Assembly: GCA_910574745.1 (NCBI GenBank)
Contig: CAJTCE010000013.1
Location: forward strand, 1 to 64,000
DNA length: 64,000 nucleotides
Reading direction: 5' to 3'
From: Lachnospiraceae bacterium
GTDB taxonomy: Bacteria > Bacillota > Clostridia > Lachnospirales > Lachnospiraceae
Part shown: one piece after another, positions 22,726 to 32,584 of the stretch
Position numbering within the stretch: the stretch's first letter is position 1
Layout of the letters: every line of letters begins with the position of its first letter
Notes under the pieces: generated by a model
The model's input: only the letters and a program-made list of their open reading frames with translations
Databases searched by the model: none
Told to the model about the DNA's origin: nothing
Translations under genes and position numbers: made by a program

Positions 22726-23799
22726 TCACTCCATGAATTGTTTGTTTTTCATATAATATTTTAACGCAATTAAATTTTCAATATCATCCATAGTTGTTTC
22801 CACTATTTCTACAGCTATTTCCCTCGCCTTAGCACTGGACACATTTGCATCATCCGTTTCGCCCAAATACACGCAAAAATAAATCCTTTTATCATCGCCA
22901 TCTGCAAAGCCCGTAAACCACGAATCAACCACAATGCCATGAGCCTTGCCCATTCCCGTTTTACCATAAACGGAAACCTCCGTCTCATTCTGCTCTGACA
23001 ACAGCATAACCTGTTTTAATTGATTCAATGTCTCTTCCGAATAATCCGTATTACTGCCAAAAATACGCTCCATAACTTCTGTCTGCTCCTTTGGCGAAAT
23101 CAATAAAGAAGACTCAATCCAGAAACCGGTCAGTGACGGATTATTATTATTTGTATTTAACGATCCCTTCCAGTCGGAAATATCACAATTACCATATTGA
23201 AGCCTGTTTAATTCCTCCTGCATGGCATCCTTTCCGATGTCATCAATAACCTTACGGAAATACCAGACACAGGAAGCATGAAAGGCATCGGGAAAATCAA
23301 TATCTTTGTTCCATTCTTCATTCCAGAATACTTCGCCGCTCCATGTACGTACAGAATCATCCGGCTCAATTATCCCTTTTTCTAAAGCAATCAAAGAAGA
23401 GATAATTTTAAAGGTGGAACACGGCGAACGACGGGTAAGGGCTAATTCCTGATTATATATCCGGAAGCTATTCTCTGCCGGATCATAGATAACGGCAGCA
23501 CCGTTTATTCCGTCGAAATAATCCGACCAGTCTGCTTCCATAATAGTCGGTTCAACAGCTTCTTCCCGTTCTCCTATTTCTTCTGCGGACGTTTCCTCCG
23601 TTCCCAATCCTCCGGTTGACGATTCTTTCGCTGACAGTTCTTTCTCCGATAAGTCTTCCTCCTGCCTTATATCATCCGATTCCTGCACAGGCTGCATATC
23701 ATAAGGACCGGTACTTTGCTTGGAACAGCCTGCCAGAATCAAAATAATAAGCAGGAAAACACAGCTAAAAATTTTATATATTTTATCTGATTTCCTCAT
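22726..23799 (-). CDS. Class D beta-lactamase, lipoprotein type
   Basis: 357 residues. A signal peptide ends in the lipobox LAGC (Cys25), so the protein should be anchored on the outer face of the membrane. An acidic Glu/Ser-rich linker (about 38-90) precedes the catalytic domain. All class D motifs are present: STFK (Ser128-Lys131), SCV (176-178), YGN (202-204), KTG (280-282) and WFTG (294-297). Clostridial members of this class hydrolyse penicillins. No blaI/blaR-like gene is adjacent. A BlaR-like sensor is unlikely, because only one hydrophobic N-terminal segment is visible. It lies downstream of a ROK regulator on the same strand. Confidence 0.9.
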   Translation of the reverse strand: MRKSDKIYKIFSCVFLLIILILAGCSKQSTGPYDMQPVQESDDIRQEEDLSEKELSAKESSTGGLGTEETSAEEIGEREEAVEPTIMEADWSDYFDGINGAAVIYDPAENSFRIYNQELALTRRSPCSTFKIISSLIALEKGIIEPDDSVRTWSGEVFWNEEWNKDIDFPDAFHASCVWYFRKVIDDIGKDAMQEELNRLQYGNCDISDWKGSLNTNNNNPSLTGFWIESSLLISPKEQTEVMERIFGSNTDYSEETLNQLKQVMLLSEQNETEVSVYGKTGMGKAHGIVVDSWFTGFADGDDKRIYFCVYLGETDDANVSSAKAREIAVEIVETTMDDIENLIALKYYMKNKQFME

Positions 23800-23856
23800 G
23801 TCTGCCCTCTATCATAAAATATCTCGCTTTTGGGAAAAGCGTACCCAATGTATAAA

Positions 23857-25011
23857 TCAAATAATATCCCTCGTCACAAATAAATGTTCAATACTCCTAT
23901 GAATCGCTCCCAGAACGCACTCCTTGTTGCCTAATTCCGAGAGAATGATCTTTGGAGGAAACGGAATATGCTTACCAAGCATGGAACGCCACGTTTCCAT
24001 AAACACCCTTCCGAATGCCGTACCCAGGCCGCCTGAAATAATAACCGCTTCAAGGTCTAAGGCCGCGCATAAATTAATCAAAGTTATCCCTATATTAATG
24101 GATATTTCATCCAGAACCGAACGGACATATAAATCATTTGCCTGGTACTTCTCCACCAGCAGTTCCACTTCCTGCCGAAAATTATCATGTGAAATAAATT
24201 TCTCAATCTTTTCTTTTGAAATCGTACTTTCCAGCACTCCTACCTCTTCAAAAGAATCCCTGAGCTTCATCGGTTCCGCAACCATAAATCCGATTTCTCC
24301 CGCGGCATTATGACTGCCGGAATATGTTTTGCCGTTCAGGACCAGCGCCGAACCGACTCCGACTCCGTAATTGATAACAATAAAGTTGTCATATCCCTTT
24401 CCTGCTCCTTCAGACAATTCCCCTATAGCGCCCATATTGACACTGTTTTCAAGTATTAGCTCTGTCTTAAATTCCTCTTCTATTCTATTTCTAAACTCTT
24501 TTAAATTAATATTGGGGAAATACGGAGCCAGTAAAATGGTATCATCCTTGATCACACCCGGCAGTCCGATACCGATACAAAGAATATCATCTTCCGATTT
24601 TCCACTCTTTTCTAAGGCCTGTCTGATAACACCGACTACTATGTCATGAAGCTCATCCGCATTACCGTTTGAAACGGCAGGAACCTTTACATAGCCCAAT
24701 ACCTTTCCCAGCAAATCGGCAGCCATAGCGCGTATCCAAAATCTTCCTACATCCACGCCAACGACGACTCCCATCTCTTCATTAAATGACAGAAGCGTAG
24801 ACTTTCTGCCTAATGAATTATCGCCCTCTCCCGATTCCTTCACACGGCCTTGCTCAATTAATATTTTTACGTTAGCCGAAATTGCCGGGAAACTCATTCC
24901 GAGCTCCCTTGCAAGATCTGCTTTCGACATACTTCCATTTAAACGAAGACGGTTCAGAATCAACATTCTGTTCGCTTCGCCAAGATCTCCGGGCTTGCTT
25001 CCTTTTTTCAT
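23857..25011 (-). CDS. ROK-family transcriptional repressor (NagC/XylR type)
   Basis: 384 residues. An N-terminal winged helix (about 10-70, MSKADLARELGMSFPAISA) is joined to a ROK sugar-binding domain starting VVVGVDVGRFWIRA. The kinase catalytic NDAN-type motif reads ENSVNMGAIGE, lacking the catalytic Asp, and the ROK zinc cysteines are absent, so it should be a sensor and not a kinase. It lies downstream of the sugar operon on the same strand and probably controls it; the ligand would be a sugar or phosphosugar of that pathway. Confidence 0.9.
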   Translation of the reverse strand: MKKGSKPGDLGEANRMLILNRLRLNGSMSKADLARELGMSFPAISANVKILIEQGRVKESGEGDNSLGRKSTLLSFNEEMGVVVGVDVGRFWIRAMAADLLGKVLGYVKVPAVSNGNADELHDIVVGVIRQALEKSGKSEDDILCIGIGLPGVIKDDTILLAPYFPNINLKEFRNRIEEEFKTELILENSVNMGAIGELSEGAGKGYDNFIVINYGVGVGSALVLNGKTYSGSHNAAGEIGFMVAEPMKLRDSFEEVGVLESTISKEKIEKFISHDNFRQEVELLVEKYQANDLYVRSVLDEISINIGITLINLCAALDLEAVIISGGLGTAFGRVFMETWRSMLGKHIPFPPKIILSELGNKECVLGAIHRSIEHLFVTRDII

Positions 25012-25320
25012 ACAATCCCCTCCTACTGTTTTATATCAATGATACTAAAGTTCCGGAAAAAGCAGAGCCTTCCTATTATATACCATAACCCCACAGTATT
25101 TCACGGCTTCTGTTTCCCTCACGGATTTCATAAAATTATTTATATTTTCAGCTGATTCTTCTGGAAAGATATATCATCTCTATCTGTTACTTGACAGGGA
25201 AATGCCATGAAGCAACGTTCTGGCCGCTTCCCCTTTTTGCCGGATAAAATCTTATGCTATGATTGAAAATTATACCACGGTTTTTCGTATCTTACAATAA
25301 TTCCCAATTTACCTTCCAAA
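25012..25320. other. Intergenic region between galM end and ROK start
   Basis: No gene is visible. On the minus strand TATAAT near 25075 could be the -10 for the ROK gene, without a convincing -35. GGGAA-type short complementary words near 25196-25235 could form a weak hairpin. Confidence 0.4.
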
Positions 25321-25356
25321 GCAAGAAAAGTTTCAATATTTCTGAACTTTTCTTGC
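25321..25356. terminator. Hairpin after the sugar operon
   Basis: GCAAGAAAAGTT (25321-25332) pairs perfectly with AACTTTTCTTGC (25345-25356). It lies just after the mutarotase stop codon. T-runs are short on both sides, so termination strength is uncertain. Confidence 0.6.
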
Positions 25357-25364
25357 TTTTACCA

Positions 25365-26420
25365 TCAAAAATAACAAAACTTCAATTTAATCGTATGTTG
25401 ATAAATTTCATTCCGTTTGAGCACGGCCGCAGGAAATTGTTTGTAATTGGGAGCCGCAGGATAATACTGGGGTTCTAAGCACAAACCGCCCCTAAAGCCG
25501 TAACGGCATCCGCCTTTTCCCGCTTCACTGCCGTTTAAATAATTGCCGCTGTAAAACTGCAGTCCCGGCAAATCCGAAAATACTTCCATCCGTACATCTC
25601 CGCTGCTGCTTTCCAGCACAGCAATCTTTCTGACGCACTCCTTGGTCCCTTCAATATTCCAATTATGGTCATACCCTTCACTGATCATAAGCTGCGGATA
25701 CGACATTCCGATCCGCTCTCCGATTCGAGTCATTTTCAAAAAGTCCATTGGCGTTCCCGAAACATCCAGAATATTGCCGTTGGGACAGCAATCCTCTGCT
25801 AACTCTAAGAACCGGCTGCCATAGATTTTCAGCTTATGATTTTCTATGCTGCCGCCATCGTGGCCATCCAGATTGTAGTAGCTGTGGTTTGTCATGTTTA
25901 AAACGGTATCTTTGTCACTGCGGGCAGTGTGAACCATTATGATTTCATCGTCGTCCGTTAACCGGTAGCTTGACTCAACCTGCAGATTCCCGGGAAACCC
26001 TTCTTCCCCGTCCGGTATCAACGCAAAAAACGTTACCTTATTATCATCCTCATCCAGACTTGCGGTAAAATAATGTTTATCAAATCCATGTCTTCCTCCA
26101 TGAAGTGTATTTTCATGGTCATTTTTGAATAAAGAATACTGCTTTCCGTTTAGCCAAAAGCTCCCTCCGCGTATTTGTCCCGCATACCGTCCTATGGTCG
26201 CGCCCAGATAAAGAGCAGTGTTTTCATATCCCGAAGCGCTATCAAAACCGAGCACTACGTCTCTGGGATTCCCTGTTTTCTGAGGCAGCAAAACAGCTTC
26301 CAGGGAAGCGCCAAAATTGGTAACATTTATACTCATATTATTTTTATTCTTCAGGGTATAAAGAAACGCTTCCTGCCCGGTTGTCAGTCTGCCAAAAGGC
26401 TGTACTTTTATATTATTCAT
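25365..26420 (-). CDS. galM: Aldose 1-epimerase (mutarotase)
   Basis: 351 residues, cytoplasmic. It interconverts alpha and beta anomers of aldoses. Family landmarks are GASLEAVLLP, YLGATIGRYAGQI (about 72-84), NTLHGGRHGFDK (about 104-115, with a conserved His), the TNHSYYNLDGHD segment (about 178-189) and a C-terminal ChxLEPQYYPAAPN-like strand with the catalytic Glu. It is the last gene of the ChvE-type sugar operon, 24 bases after the PfkB kinase gene. Confidence 0.93.
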   Translation of the reverse strand: MNNIKVQPFGRLTTGQEAFLYTLKNKNNMSINVTNFGASLEAVLLPQKTGNPRDVVLGFDSASGYENTALYLGATIGRYAGQIRGGSFWLNGKQYSLFKNDHENTLHGGRHGFDKHYFTASLDEDDNKVTFFALIPDGEEGFPGNLQVESSYRLTDDDEIIMVHTARSDKDTVLNMTNHSYYNLDGHDGGSIENHKLKIYGSRFLELAEDCCPNGNILDVSGTPMDFLKMTRIGERIGMSYPQLMISEGYDHNWNIEGTKECVRKIAVLESSSGDVRMEVFSDLPGLQFYSGNYLNGSEAGKGGCRYGFRGGLCLEPQYYPAAPNYKQFPAAVLKRNEIYQHTIKLKFCYF

Positions 26421-26444
26421 ATGCCATTTACCTCGTACAAAATA

Positions 26445-27494
26445 TTATTGGAGTCTTCCAATGCATTCCATAAACAGCTTTCCTATGGCCCATTCTTTTT
26501 TATGAATCATATCCTGAATGGTAAAGGGGCTCACATGAAATGCAATACTGTCTTCACATTCAACTGCCATTCCGGCGCAAATGGTGCCCAGCTCCGGCGC
26601 GCTTACAAGCGTTGTATCGCCGAATGCAAGGTCGTTATGCCCCTTTTGAAGTTTCATTCCGCAGGCAATGCCCGCCAGAGTTCCTCCCAAAAAAGCGTCG
26701 CCTGCCCCTGTTGTATTTAAAGTATTTGCATGTAAGGGCGGAATCTTTTCAACGGTTTCATCCACAAATGTATACGCCCCTTCCCTGCCGCATGTCATCA
26801 GGATCGATATGCCGGGATTCACTTTTCCCAGCTTGTCCGCCAGCTTTATAATCAATTTCTCATTCACTTTACTGCTGCCGGCCACTGCCTGCGCTTCTTC
26901 CATATTTACGGCAAGGATATCAACATACTCATATACGGATAACTTTTCAAACTCATGGGCTTCCGAAGCCGGTACGGACAATATGGTAAGCGCGCCCTTC
27001 CGCTTGCCGGCTCTCATCATTGCCGCACGGGAGGCAATTGGTACTTCAGGTATGGCACAGACGATCGTTTTTTCATCTACGCCGATTTTCTCCATAGCGC
27101 TTACAATGTATTCCGGCGTAACCAGTCCCGACGCACTGTTATCAACCGTAAAATTGCACGTCTCCTTATCAGGATACTGCAGGCAGATGCTGATGGTCGT
27201 AGGAAAATCCGGACTCTGCGATATATATTTCACATCCATACCCTGTAAGCGCATTTCTTCAATGCTTGCGCTGCCGCTTTTATCATTTCCCACATATCCG
27301 ATGGGGTACACCGGCACTGTATTTTTCAACAGAGACGCTGTATAATACAGGACGATCTGCTGTTTACAATAATCCTTTGCCGGACTTAACGTTACCAAAC
27401 GTGATTCGCTCCGGCCAAGAGTCTCCTGGCGGTCACTCAAAAACAGCATACCGGTTCCAATCCCCCCGGTAGCTATGATCTTGTCAAATTCCAT
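26445..27494 (-). CDS. PfkB-family carbohydrate kinase
   Basis: 349 residues. The C-terminal PfkB signature TTGAGDAFLGGTLAG (about 263-277) holds the catalytic Asp and anion hole. The N-terminus (IIATGGIGTGMLFL) and the long insert after it differ from ribokinase or fructokinase standards, so the exact sugar is open. Its location between a NagB-like isomerase and a mutarotase suggests it phosphorylates the sugar imported by the adjacent ABC transporter. Confidence 0.9.
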   Translation of the reverse strand: MEFDKIIATGGIGTGMLFLSDRQETLGRSESRLVTLSPAKDYCKQQIVLYYTASLLKNTVPVYPIGYVGNDKSGSASIEEMRLQGMDVKYISQSPDFPTTISICLQYPDKETCNFTVDNSASGLVTPEYIVSAMEKIGVDEKTIVCAIPEVPIASRAAMMRAGKRKGALTILSVPASEAHEFEKLSVYEYVDILAVNMEEAQAVAGSSKVNEKLIIKLADKLGKVNPGISILMTCGREGAYTFVDETVEKIPPLHANTLNTTGAGDAFLGGTLAGIACGMKLQKGHNDLAFGDTTLVSAPELGTICAGMAVECEDSIAFHVSPFTIQDMIHKKEWAIGKLFMECIGRLQ

Positions 27495-27506
27495 AATTTC
27501 CCACCT

Positions 27507-28406
27507 TTATCCTTCTTTGCTGTTTATCCTCCTGAATTCCCATTCCGGGTGTTCACTGATAGGATGGGACGCGGTCTCTTTCGTGGCGGTAATCAAAGCG
27601 TCCGGATGCTCCTGGAGTAAGGTCATGGGGTATTCCACCGTAGGCTCTGAGAACAAGGCCACCCGTAATGCAGTCTGCTTCCATGCGCCTGTGGCGGAAT
27701 AAACTCTTACTTTTTTGGCTTTCATGCATTCTTTAACCCCAAGCGTTACGGACATAGGCGGCATAAACTGCCACGCCCCGCCGAGTCCCCTCTGGGATAA
27801 TGCAAGAATCGTGTCGCTATTGTTGTTCTGGATTCTTGCGGTGGACTGACGAAGGTCATCTAAGGATACTTCTACATAAGGGTTACGGTTTGCCTGATTG
27901 AACGCCACATGTCCGTCCTGGCCCCATCCCCCCAAGGTATAATCAATGTCTGTTTCAGAAATCATCTGAGACATTTCTTTCATATTATAAGGCGTCAGAA
28001 AATGCCGGTTTTCTTTCCGCACCTGCAACTCTTCCCTTATACCGCCATAGAAATACCTTTCCATAAAGGTACGGAAATTGTTTGGATCCTCTTTGGGAAG
28101 CAGTTTCCCTTCCCAATCCAGATTTTCATCCATATGAAAGCAGACCACATTGCGTAGCGACACATTTTCCTCATTTACCATTTCTGTAAAAGGCCCATAC
28201 CATTCTTTGGGACCGCAGGGTACGATCAAATGGAAAATACGATTTTCTTCGTTAGCTTTTTTGATTTCATCTACCAGATCCCTCGCCATTACCTTTCCAA
28301 GTTCATCCGCGTCATTTACAATTCGAAGAGGAACCTTCAAGTCCTTCCTGCCTGCTAACTCCTTTTTTGGAATACTACACCATTTATATAATTCTTTTAA
28401 ATCCAT
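27507..28406 (-). CDS. Glucosamine-6-phosphate deaminase/isomerase-like protein
   Basis: 299 residues, longer than typical NagB (about 240-265) through an N-terminal extension. Motifs comparable to NagB are VVCFHMDENLDWEG (about 87-100, the D-E active-site pair) and GGWGQDGHVAFNQ (about 159-171, instead of G-I-G-x-D-G-H-I-A-F-N-E). The fold also serves 6-phosphogluconolactonases and other sugar-phosphate isomerases, so deamination of an amino sugar phosphate is likely but not certain. It overlaps no neighbour but is closely packed (six and twelve bases). Confidence 0.8.
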   Translation of the reverse strand: MDLKELYKWCSIPKKELAGRKDLKVPLRIVNDADELGKVMARDLVDEIKKANEENRIFHLIVPCGPKEWYGPFTEMVNEENVSLRNVVCFHMDENLDWEGKLLPKEDPNNFRTFMERYFYGGIREELQVRKENRHFLTPYNMKEMSQMISETDIDYTLGGWGQDGHVAFNQANRNPYVEVSLDDLRQSTARIQNNNSDTILALSQRGLGGAWQFMPPMSVTLGVKECMKAKKVRVYSATGAWKQTALRVALFSEPTVEYPMTLLQEHPDALITATKETASHPISEHPEWEFRRINSKEG

Positions 28407-28412
28407 TGCACT

Positions 28413-29564
28413 CTATCCTTTCTTTCTGTTTGAGATCACATCAAATGCAACTGCTCCCAGTAAAACAAGTCCCTTTATAGCCTGCTGCCAGTTGGAATCC
28501 ACACCCATGATAGACATTCCGTTATTGAGCAATCCCATAAATACGGCTCCGATAACGGCTCCCATAACCGTTCCTGTTCCTCCGTATGCGGAAGCGCCGC
28601 CAATATAGCAGGACGCTATTGCATCCATTTCATAATTTTTACCGGCTGTGGGCGCTGCCGAATTGAATCTGGCCACACATACTAACGCCGCTACGGCGCT
28701 TAAGAACGCCATATTGGTAAATGCGAAGAATAAAACACGGTTTGTATTGACTCCGCTCATTTTTGCCGCCTTCTCATTACCGCCTACCGCATAGAGGTAA
28801 CGCCCGCCGACGGTCTTTGATGTGTAATATGTATAGATTCCCACCACTATGGCCAGAATAACGAGAATGCTTGAAAGTCCCTGAAACTGCGCCATACGGA
28901 AAGCCACAAGAAGGATCATCAGGCAGACAACAGCCACTTTCATGACAGCAGGAATCGGATTCTCCACCACATATCCCTGTTTTTTCCTGATCCTGCGGCT
29001 GTTGGCAAATATCAGAATATAGGCCAGACATGTGAGCACTGCCGCCAGCATACACATTATGTTGATACTTCCTCCAAAGGGATTGGGAATATAGCTGTTA
29101 AAAATCACTTTAAACTCATCCGGAAACGGAGATATCGTCAAACCGTCCAAAATGATGAGAGATACGCCTCTCCACAAAAGCATACCGGCAAGAGTCACAA
29201 TAAATGACGGTATCCGAATGTAAGCAACCCAAAAGCCCTGCCACATACCGATCAAAACGCCAAGTATAAGGCATATGATAATAACCGGCACAAAGTTCAT
29301 CTTATACGTAACCATCAGCTTACCGGCCACAGCTCCTATAAATGCAACGATAGACCCTACCGAAAGATCAATGTTGCCACCCGTCAAAATACACATTAAC
29401 ATGCCCACTGCAAGTATGACCACATGGCCGTTCTGAGCGATCAGATTTGTTACATTCTGGGGATCAAACAGCACTCCCTCCGTTTTCCATCCGAAAAACA
29501 CTGCTACGATCAGCAAAACAAATAGCATTGAATTTTTTTTAAGTACCTTTTTTACACCATCCAC
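28413..29564 (-). CDS. mmsB: Sugar ABC transporter permease (MmsB/RbsC type)
   Basis: 383 residues with about ten hydrophobic segments. Typical features are GMLMCILTGGNIDLSVGS split around residues 53-70, a GGNEKAAKMSGVN coupling segment near 260 and GAVIGAVFMGLLNNGMS near 343-358. Length and the long central loop match the multiple-monosaccharide permeases that pair with ChvE-type binding proteins. It lies 15 bases after the ATPase gene. Confidence 0.92.
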   Translation of the reverse strand: MDGVKKVLKKNSMLFVLLIVAVFFGWKTEGVLFDPQNVTNLIAQNGHVVILAVGMLMCILTGGNIDLSVGSIVAFIGAVAGKLMVTYKMNFVPVIIICLILGVLIGMWQGFWVAYIRIPSFIVTLAGMLLWRGVSLIILDGLTISPFPDEFKVIFNSYIPNPFGGSINIMCMLAAVLTCLAYILIFANSRRIRKKQGYVVENPIPAVMKVAVVCLMILLVAFRMAQFQGLSSILVILAIVVGIYTYYTSKTVGGRYLYAVGGNEKAAKMSGVNTNRVLFFAFTNMAFLSAVAALVCVARFNSAAPTAGKNYEMDAIASCYIGGASAYGGTGTVMGAVIGAVFMGLLNNGMSIMGVDSNWQQAIKGLVLLGAVAFDVISNRKKG

Positions 29565-29579
29565 CTTTTTCCTCCTCCT

Positions 29580-31121
29580 TTACTGTTCTGCTCCGTGCTT
29601 TAAAATCATTGCCATGATCTTTTCCTGGGTTGCCTCTTTTCTTTCAAGCTCGCCTACGAATTTCCCCTGGTTCATCACATAAATCCTGTCGCACATGCCA
29701 AGGATTTCCGGCAGTTCGGACGATATCATGATGATGGATTTTCCCTCCTTCGCCAGTGAATTGATAATGCTGTAAATTTCGTATTTTGCTCCCACGTCAA
29801 TTCCTCTCGTCGGTTCGTCCAAAATCATAATATCCGGTTCTGTAAACATCCATTTACCAAGCAGGACCTTCTGCTGATTGCCGCCGCTTAGGTTTCCTAC
29901 ATTCTGTTCCACGGAAGTTGTTTTTGTCTTAAGCTTTTCTCTATAGGATTCGGCCACCTCGTATTCTTTGTTCTTATCGATAACGCCGCCAAAGCGTCTG
30001 ACCTTATCCATTTTGGCAAGGGTTGTGTTGACACGGATTGAATTGCTTAATATAAGGCCGTTGCCTTTCCGGTCCTCAGATATATAAGCCAGCTTATTTT
30101 CAATTGCCTGCCAAACAGAATTCAGTTTCACTTCTTTTCCGTCTATTATCGTCTGACCGCTTATATTGACGCCGTAGCTTTTTCCGAATATACTCATGGC
30201 AAATTCCGTGCGCCCCGCTCCCATCAGTCCCGATATCCCGACCACTTCGCCACGTCTGACGTACATGCTTACGCAATCCACAACCTTCCTTTCCGGAACC
30301 AAAGGATGATGGACCGTCCAGTCCCTGATTTCCATGCTGGTCTTGCCAATTTCCACATTTTCTCTTGCCGGAAACCGGTTGGTCAGTTCCCGTCCCACCA
30401 TTCCCTTAATAATCCGGTTCTCATCTATAACATGCTCCTGATTGTCCAGTGTTTCAATTGTCATTCCGTCGCGAAGCACTGTGATCTTATCTGCCACATA
30501 AGCAATTTCATTTAACTTATGGGATATGATGATAGAGGTCATTCCCTTCTTTTTGAATTCCAATAACAGATCCAATAATTTTTTGGAATCCGACTCGTTT
30601 AAAGAAGCCGTGGGTTCATCCAATATCAACAGCTTTACGTCTTTTGTCAACGCTTTGGCGATTTCCACAAGCTGCTGCTTGCCCACACCGATATCCTTTA
30701 CCAAAGTTTGGGGCGACTCTGACAATCCGACTCTCTTTAATAATTCTTCCGCCTGTCGGAAGGTGGCGTTCCAATTTAAGTTATAGCGGCTGCCCCGTTC
30801 GTTTCCCAAAAACATATTTTCTCCAATGGTCATATAAGGTATAAGGGCCAGTTCCTGATGGATGATAACGATTCCCTTCTGCTCGCTGTCTTTAATCTTT
30901 TGGAATTCGCACCGTTTTCCGTCATAGATAATTTCGCCCTCATAGCTCCCATAGGGATATACGCCGCTTAAAATATTCATCAATGTCGATTTACCGGCGC
31001 CGTTTTCTCCCACAAGTGCATGTATTTCTCCCTCTTCTACCTGCAGGTTGACATGGTCAAGAGCTTTGACGCCGGGAAATGTTTTGGTAATCTCCTTCAT
31101 CTCCATCAATAGTTTGCTCAA
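29580..31121 (-). CDS. mmsA: Sugar ABC transporter ATPase (two-domain, MmsA type)
   Basis: 513 residues with two nucleotide-binding domains. The first has GENGAGKST (39-47) and [11 protein letters not shown]. The second keeps the signature LSGGNQQK and [12 protein letters not shown], but its Walker A region reads GLMGAGRTE, the usual degenerate form in this family. It energises import through the adjacent permease. A 139-base gap with a long-range hairpin separates it from the binding-protein gene upstream. Confidence 0.94.
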   Translation of the reverse strand: MSKLLMEMKEITKTFPGVKALDHVNLQVEEGEIHALVGENGAGKSTLMNILSGVYPYGSYEGEIIYDGKRCEFQKIKDSEQKGIVIIHQELALIPYMTIGENMFLGNERGSRYNLNWNATFRQAEELLKRVGLSESPQTLVKDIGVGKQQLVEIAKALTKDVKLLILDEPTASLNESDSKKLLDLLLEFKKKGMTSIIISHKLNEIAYVADKITVLRDGMTIETLDNQEHVIDENRIIKGMVGRELTNRFPARENVEIGKTSMEIRDWTVHHPLVPERKVVDCVSMYVRRGEVVGISGLMGAGRTEFAMSIFGKSYGVNISGQTIIDGKEVKLNSVWQAIENKLAYISEDRKGNGLILSNSIRVNTTLAKMDKVRRFGGVIDKNKEYEVAESYREKLKTKTTSVEQNVGNLSGGNQQKVLLGKWMFTEPDIMILDEPTRGIDVGAKYEIYSIINSLAKEGKSIIMISSELPEILGMCDRIYVMNQGKFVGELERKEATQEKIMAMILKHGAEQ

Positions 31122-31144
31122 AATATCTTCTCCTCCTTACAGAA

Positions 31145-31235
31145 GCTGTTGCAAAATGACAGCTAAACCCAATATACGGTATGAATATCGTTCCTATACA
31201 GCTACACGGAGAATAACCGTACTTTTTGCAACAGC
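31145..31235 (-). repeat. Intercistronic inverted repeat between chvE and mmsA
   Basis: GCTGTTGCAAAA (31145-31156) and its perfect complement TTTTGCAACAGC (31224-31235) enclose 67 bases. In such operons a stable structure here often protects or attenuates the message so that binding protein exceeds the membrane subunits. Confidence 0.6.
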
Positions 31236-31260
31236 CCCGCAAAATCCATGTAAAATCCTG

Positions 31261-32457
31261 CTACTGAAGTCTGTCTTCCGTATAATATCCGGAATCAATG
31301 AGCACTTCCTTGTAATTGTCGATATCGCACACCTGCGGATCGCAAAGATAGGTGGGAATGATTCCGGTTCCGTTATCATAGTCTTTCATATTATTAATCT
31401 CCGGTTCTTCTCCGTTCATAATAGCGTCAACCATGTCGGCCGTTACATTTGCCAGTCTTCTTGTGTCTACAAAAACAGACATTGACTGCAGGCCCTTGAG
31501 CATATTTTTTACGGAAGTGATCTCACAGTCCTGTCCGGTAATGATGGGGAAGTTCTCTTCTGTATAACCTGCTGCAAGTAAGGCGTTGGTAATACCGTTT
31601 GCCACAGAGTCATTGGACGATAACACGGCGTCTATCTTTTCGCCGCCGGTGTAGCTTTTTGCAATAATATTGTCCATTCTCTTCTGTGCCTCTTCCTGGG
31701 ACCAGTTTGGTGTGGCACATGCGGCCATAGAAACCTCTGTTCCCGATTTCACTACCAATTTACCTTCATCCACATATCTCTGCAGAACTGACATTGCGCC
31801 GCCAAAGTAGAAATTTACATTGTTATCGTCCGTAGGACCTGTAAATATTTCAAAGTTAAAAGGACCGTCCTGATTTTCCAGATCCAGTTTATCGGCAATA
31901 TATTGTCCCTGCATGATTCCGATTTTCTCATTGTCAAAAGTTGCATAATAGGAAACTGCATCCGTATTCATAATGAGCCTGTCATATGCAATAACCGGAA
32001 TATCAGCCGCCTTTGCCTTTTCCAGCACTTCCGAAAGCGCTCCGCCGTCAATGGCTGCGATCACAAGAACATCGCATCCGCCGGTAATCATATTTTCAAT
32101 CTGTGAAGCCTGTACGCCGATATCATTATTGGCATACTGGATGTCTACCGTATATCCTTTGCTTTCCATCGCCTCTTTCATGTATGCCCCGTCTTCGCTC
32201 CAACGCTGTAAATCCTTGGACGGCATAGCGATACCGATTTTTTCGCCCTCCCCTTTACTGTCGTCTGCCAAGCTCTCGCTTTCATTTGCTGCTTCTTCAC
32301 TATTGTCAGCCAAATCTCCACTGTTGTTTGCAGAACCTCCACCGTTTTCCTTAGAGCTTCCACTGCCCTCCTGATTACCGCCTGCACAGGCAGCCATGGA
32401 AAGCGCCAATATCAATACCATCATAACTACCATAATTTTTTTACAAATTTTCTTCAT
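31261..32457 (-). CDS. chvE: ChvE-type periplasmic-binding-protein-like sugar-binding lipoprotein
   Basis: 398 residues from the ATG at 32457 (AAGGAG six bases upstream). The signal peptide ends in a lipobox with AACAGG, then a Gly/Asn/Ser/Glu-rich linker, then the binding domain starting KIGIAMPSKDLQRWSEDG. The blocks IAYDRLIMNTDAVSYYATFD, TGPTDDNNVNF and ITGQDCE match ChvE, which binds several aldose monosaccharides. First gene of the sugar operon and, with its cre-like site, the likely point of carbon catabolite control. Confidence 0.93.
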   Translation of the reverse strand: MKKICKKIMVVMMVLILALSMAACAGGNQEGSGSSKENGGGSANNSGDLADNSEEAANESESLADDSKGEGEKIGIAMPSKDLQRWSEDGAYMKEAMESKGYTVDIQYANNDIGVQASQIENMITGGCDVLVIAAIDGGALSEVLEKAKAADIPVIAYDRLIMNTDAVSYYATFDNEKIGIMQGQYIADKLDLENQDGPFNFEIFTGPTDDNNVNFYFGGAMSVLQRYVDEGKLVVKSGTEVSMAACATPNWSQEEAQKRMDNIIAKSYTGGEKIDAVLSSNDSVANGITNALLAAGYTEENFPIITGQDCEITSVKNMLKGLQSMSVFVDTRRLANVTADMVDAIMNGEEPEINNMKDYDNGTGIIPTYLCDPQVCDIDNYKEVLIDSGYYTEDRLQ

Positions 32458-32567
32458 ACTCTTCTCCTTTTCAAGTTCATTCATGTTACTGATGTGCATT
32501 TACTGTTGTGTACTGCGATTTGCAAAATGTTTTATAGCTTTTTTCGTCCTCCTTTCTGATCTATCTG

Positions 32568-32584
32568 TTGGTAAGCGTTTACAA
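32568..32584 (-). promoter_or_regulatory. cre-like / LacI-family operator
   Basis: On the minus strand TTGTAAACGCTTACCAA is nearly palindromic around a central CG and matches the catabolite-responsive element consensus (TGWAANCGNTNWCA) except at the end. It lies about 115 bases upstream of the chvE start codon. It could be bound by CcpA or by another LacI-family protein. Confidence 0.65.
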
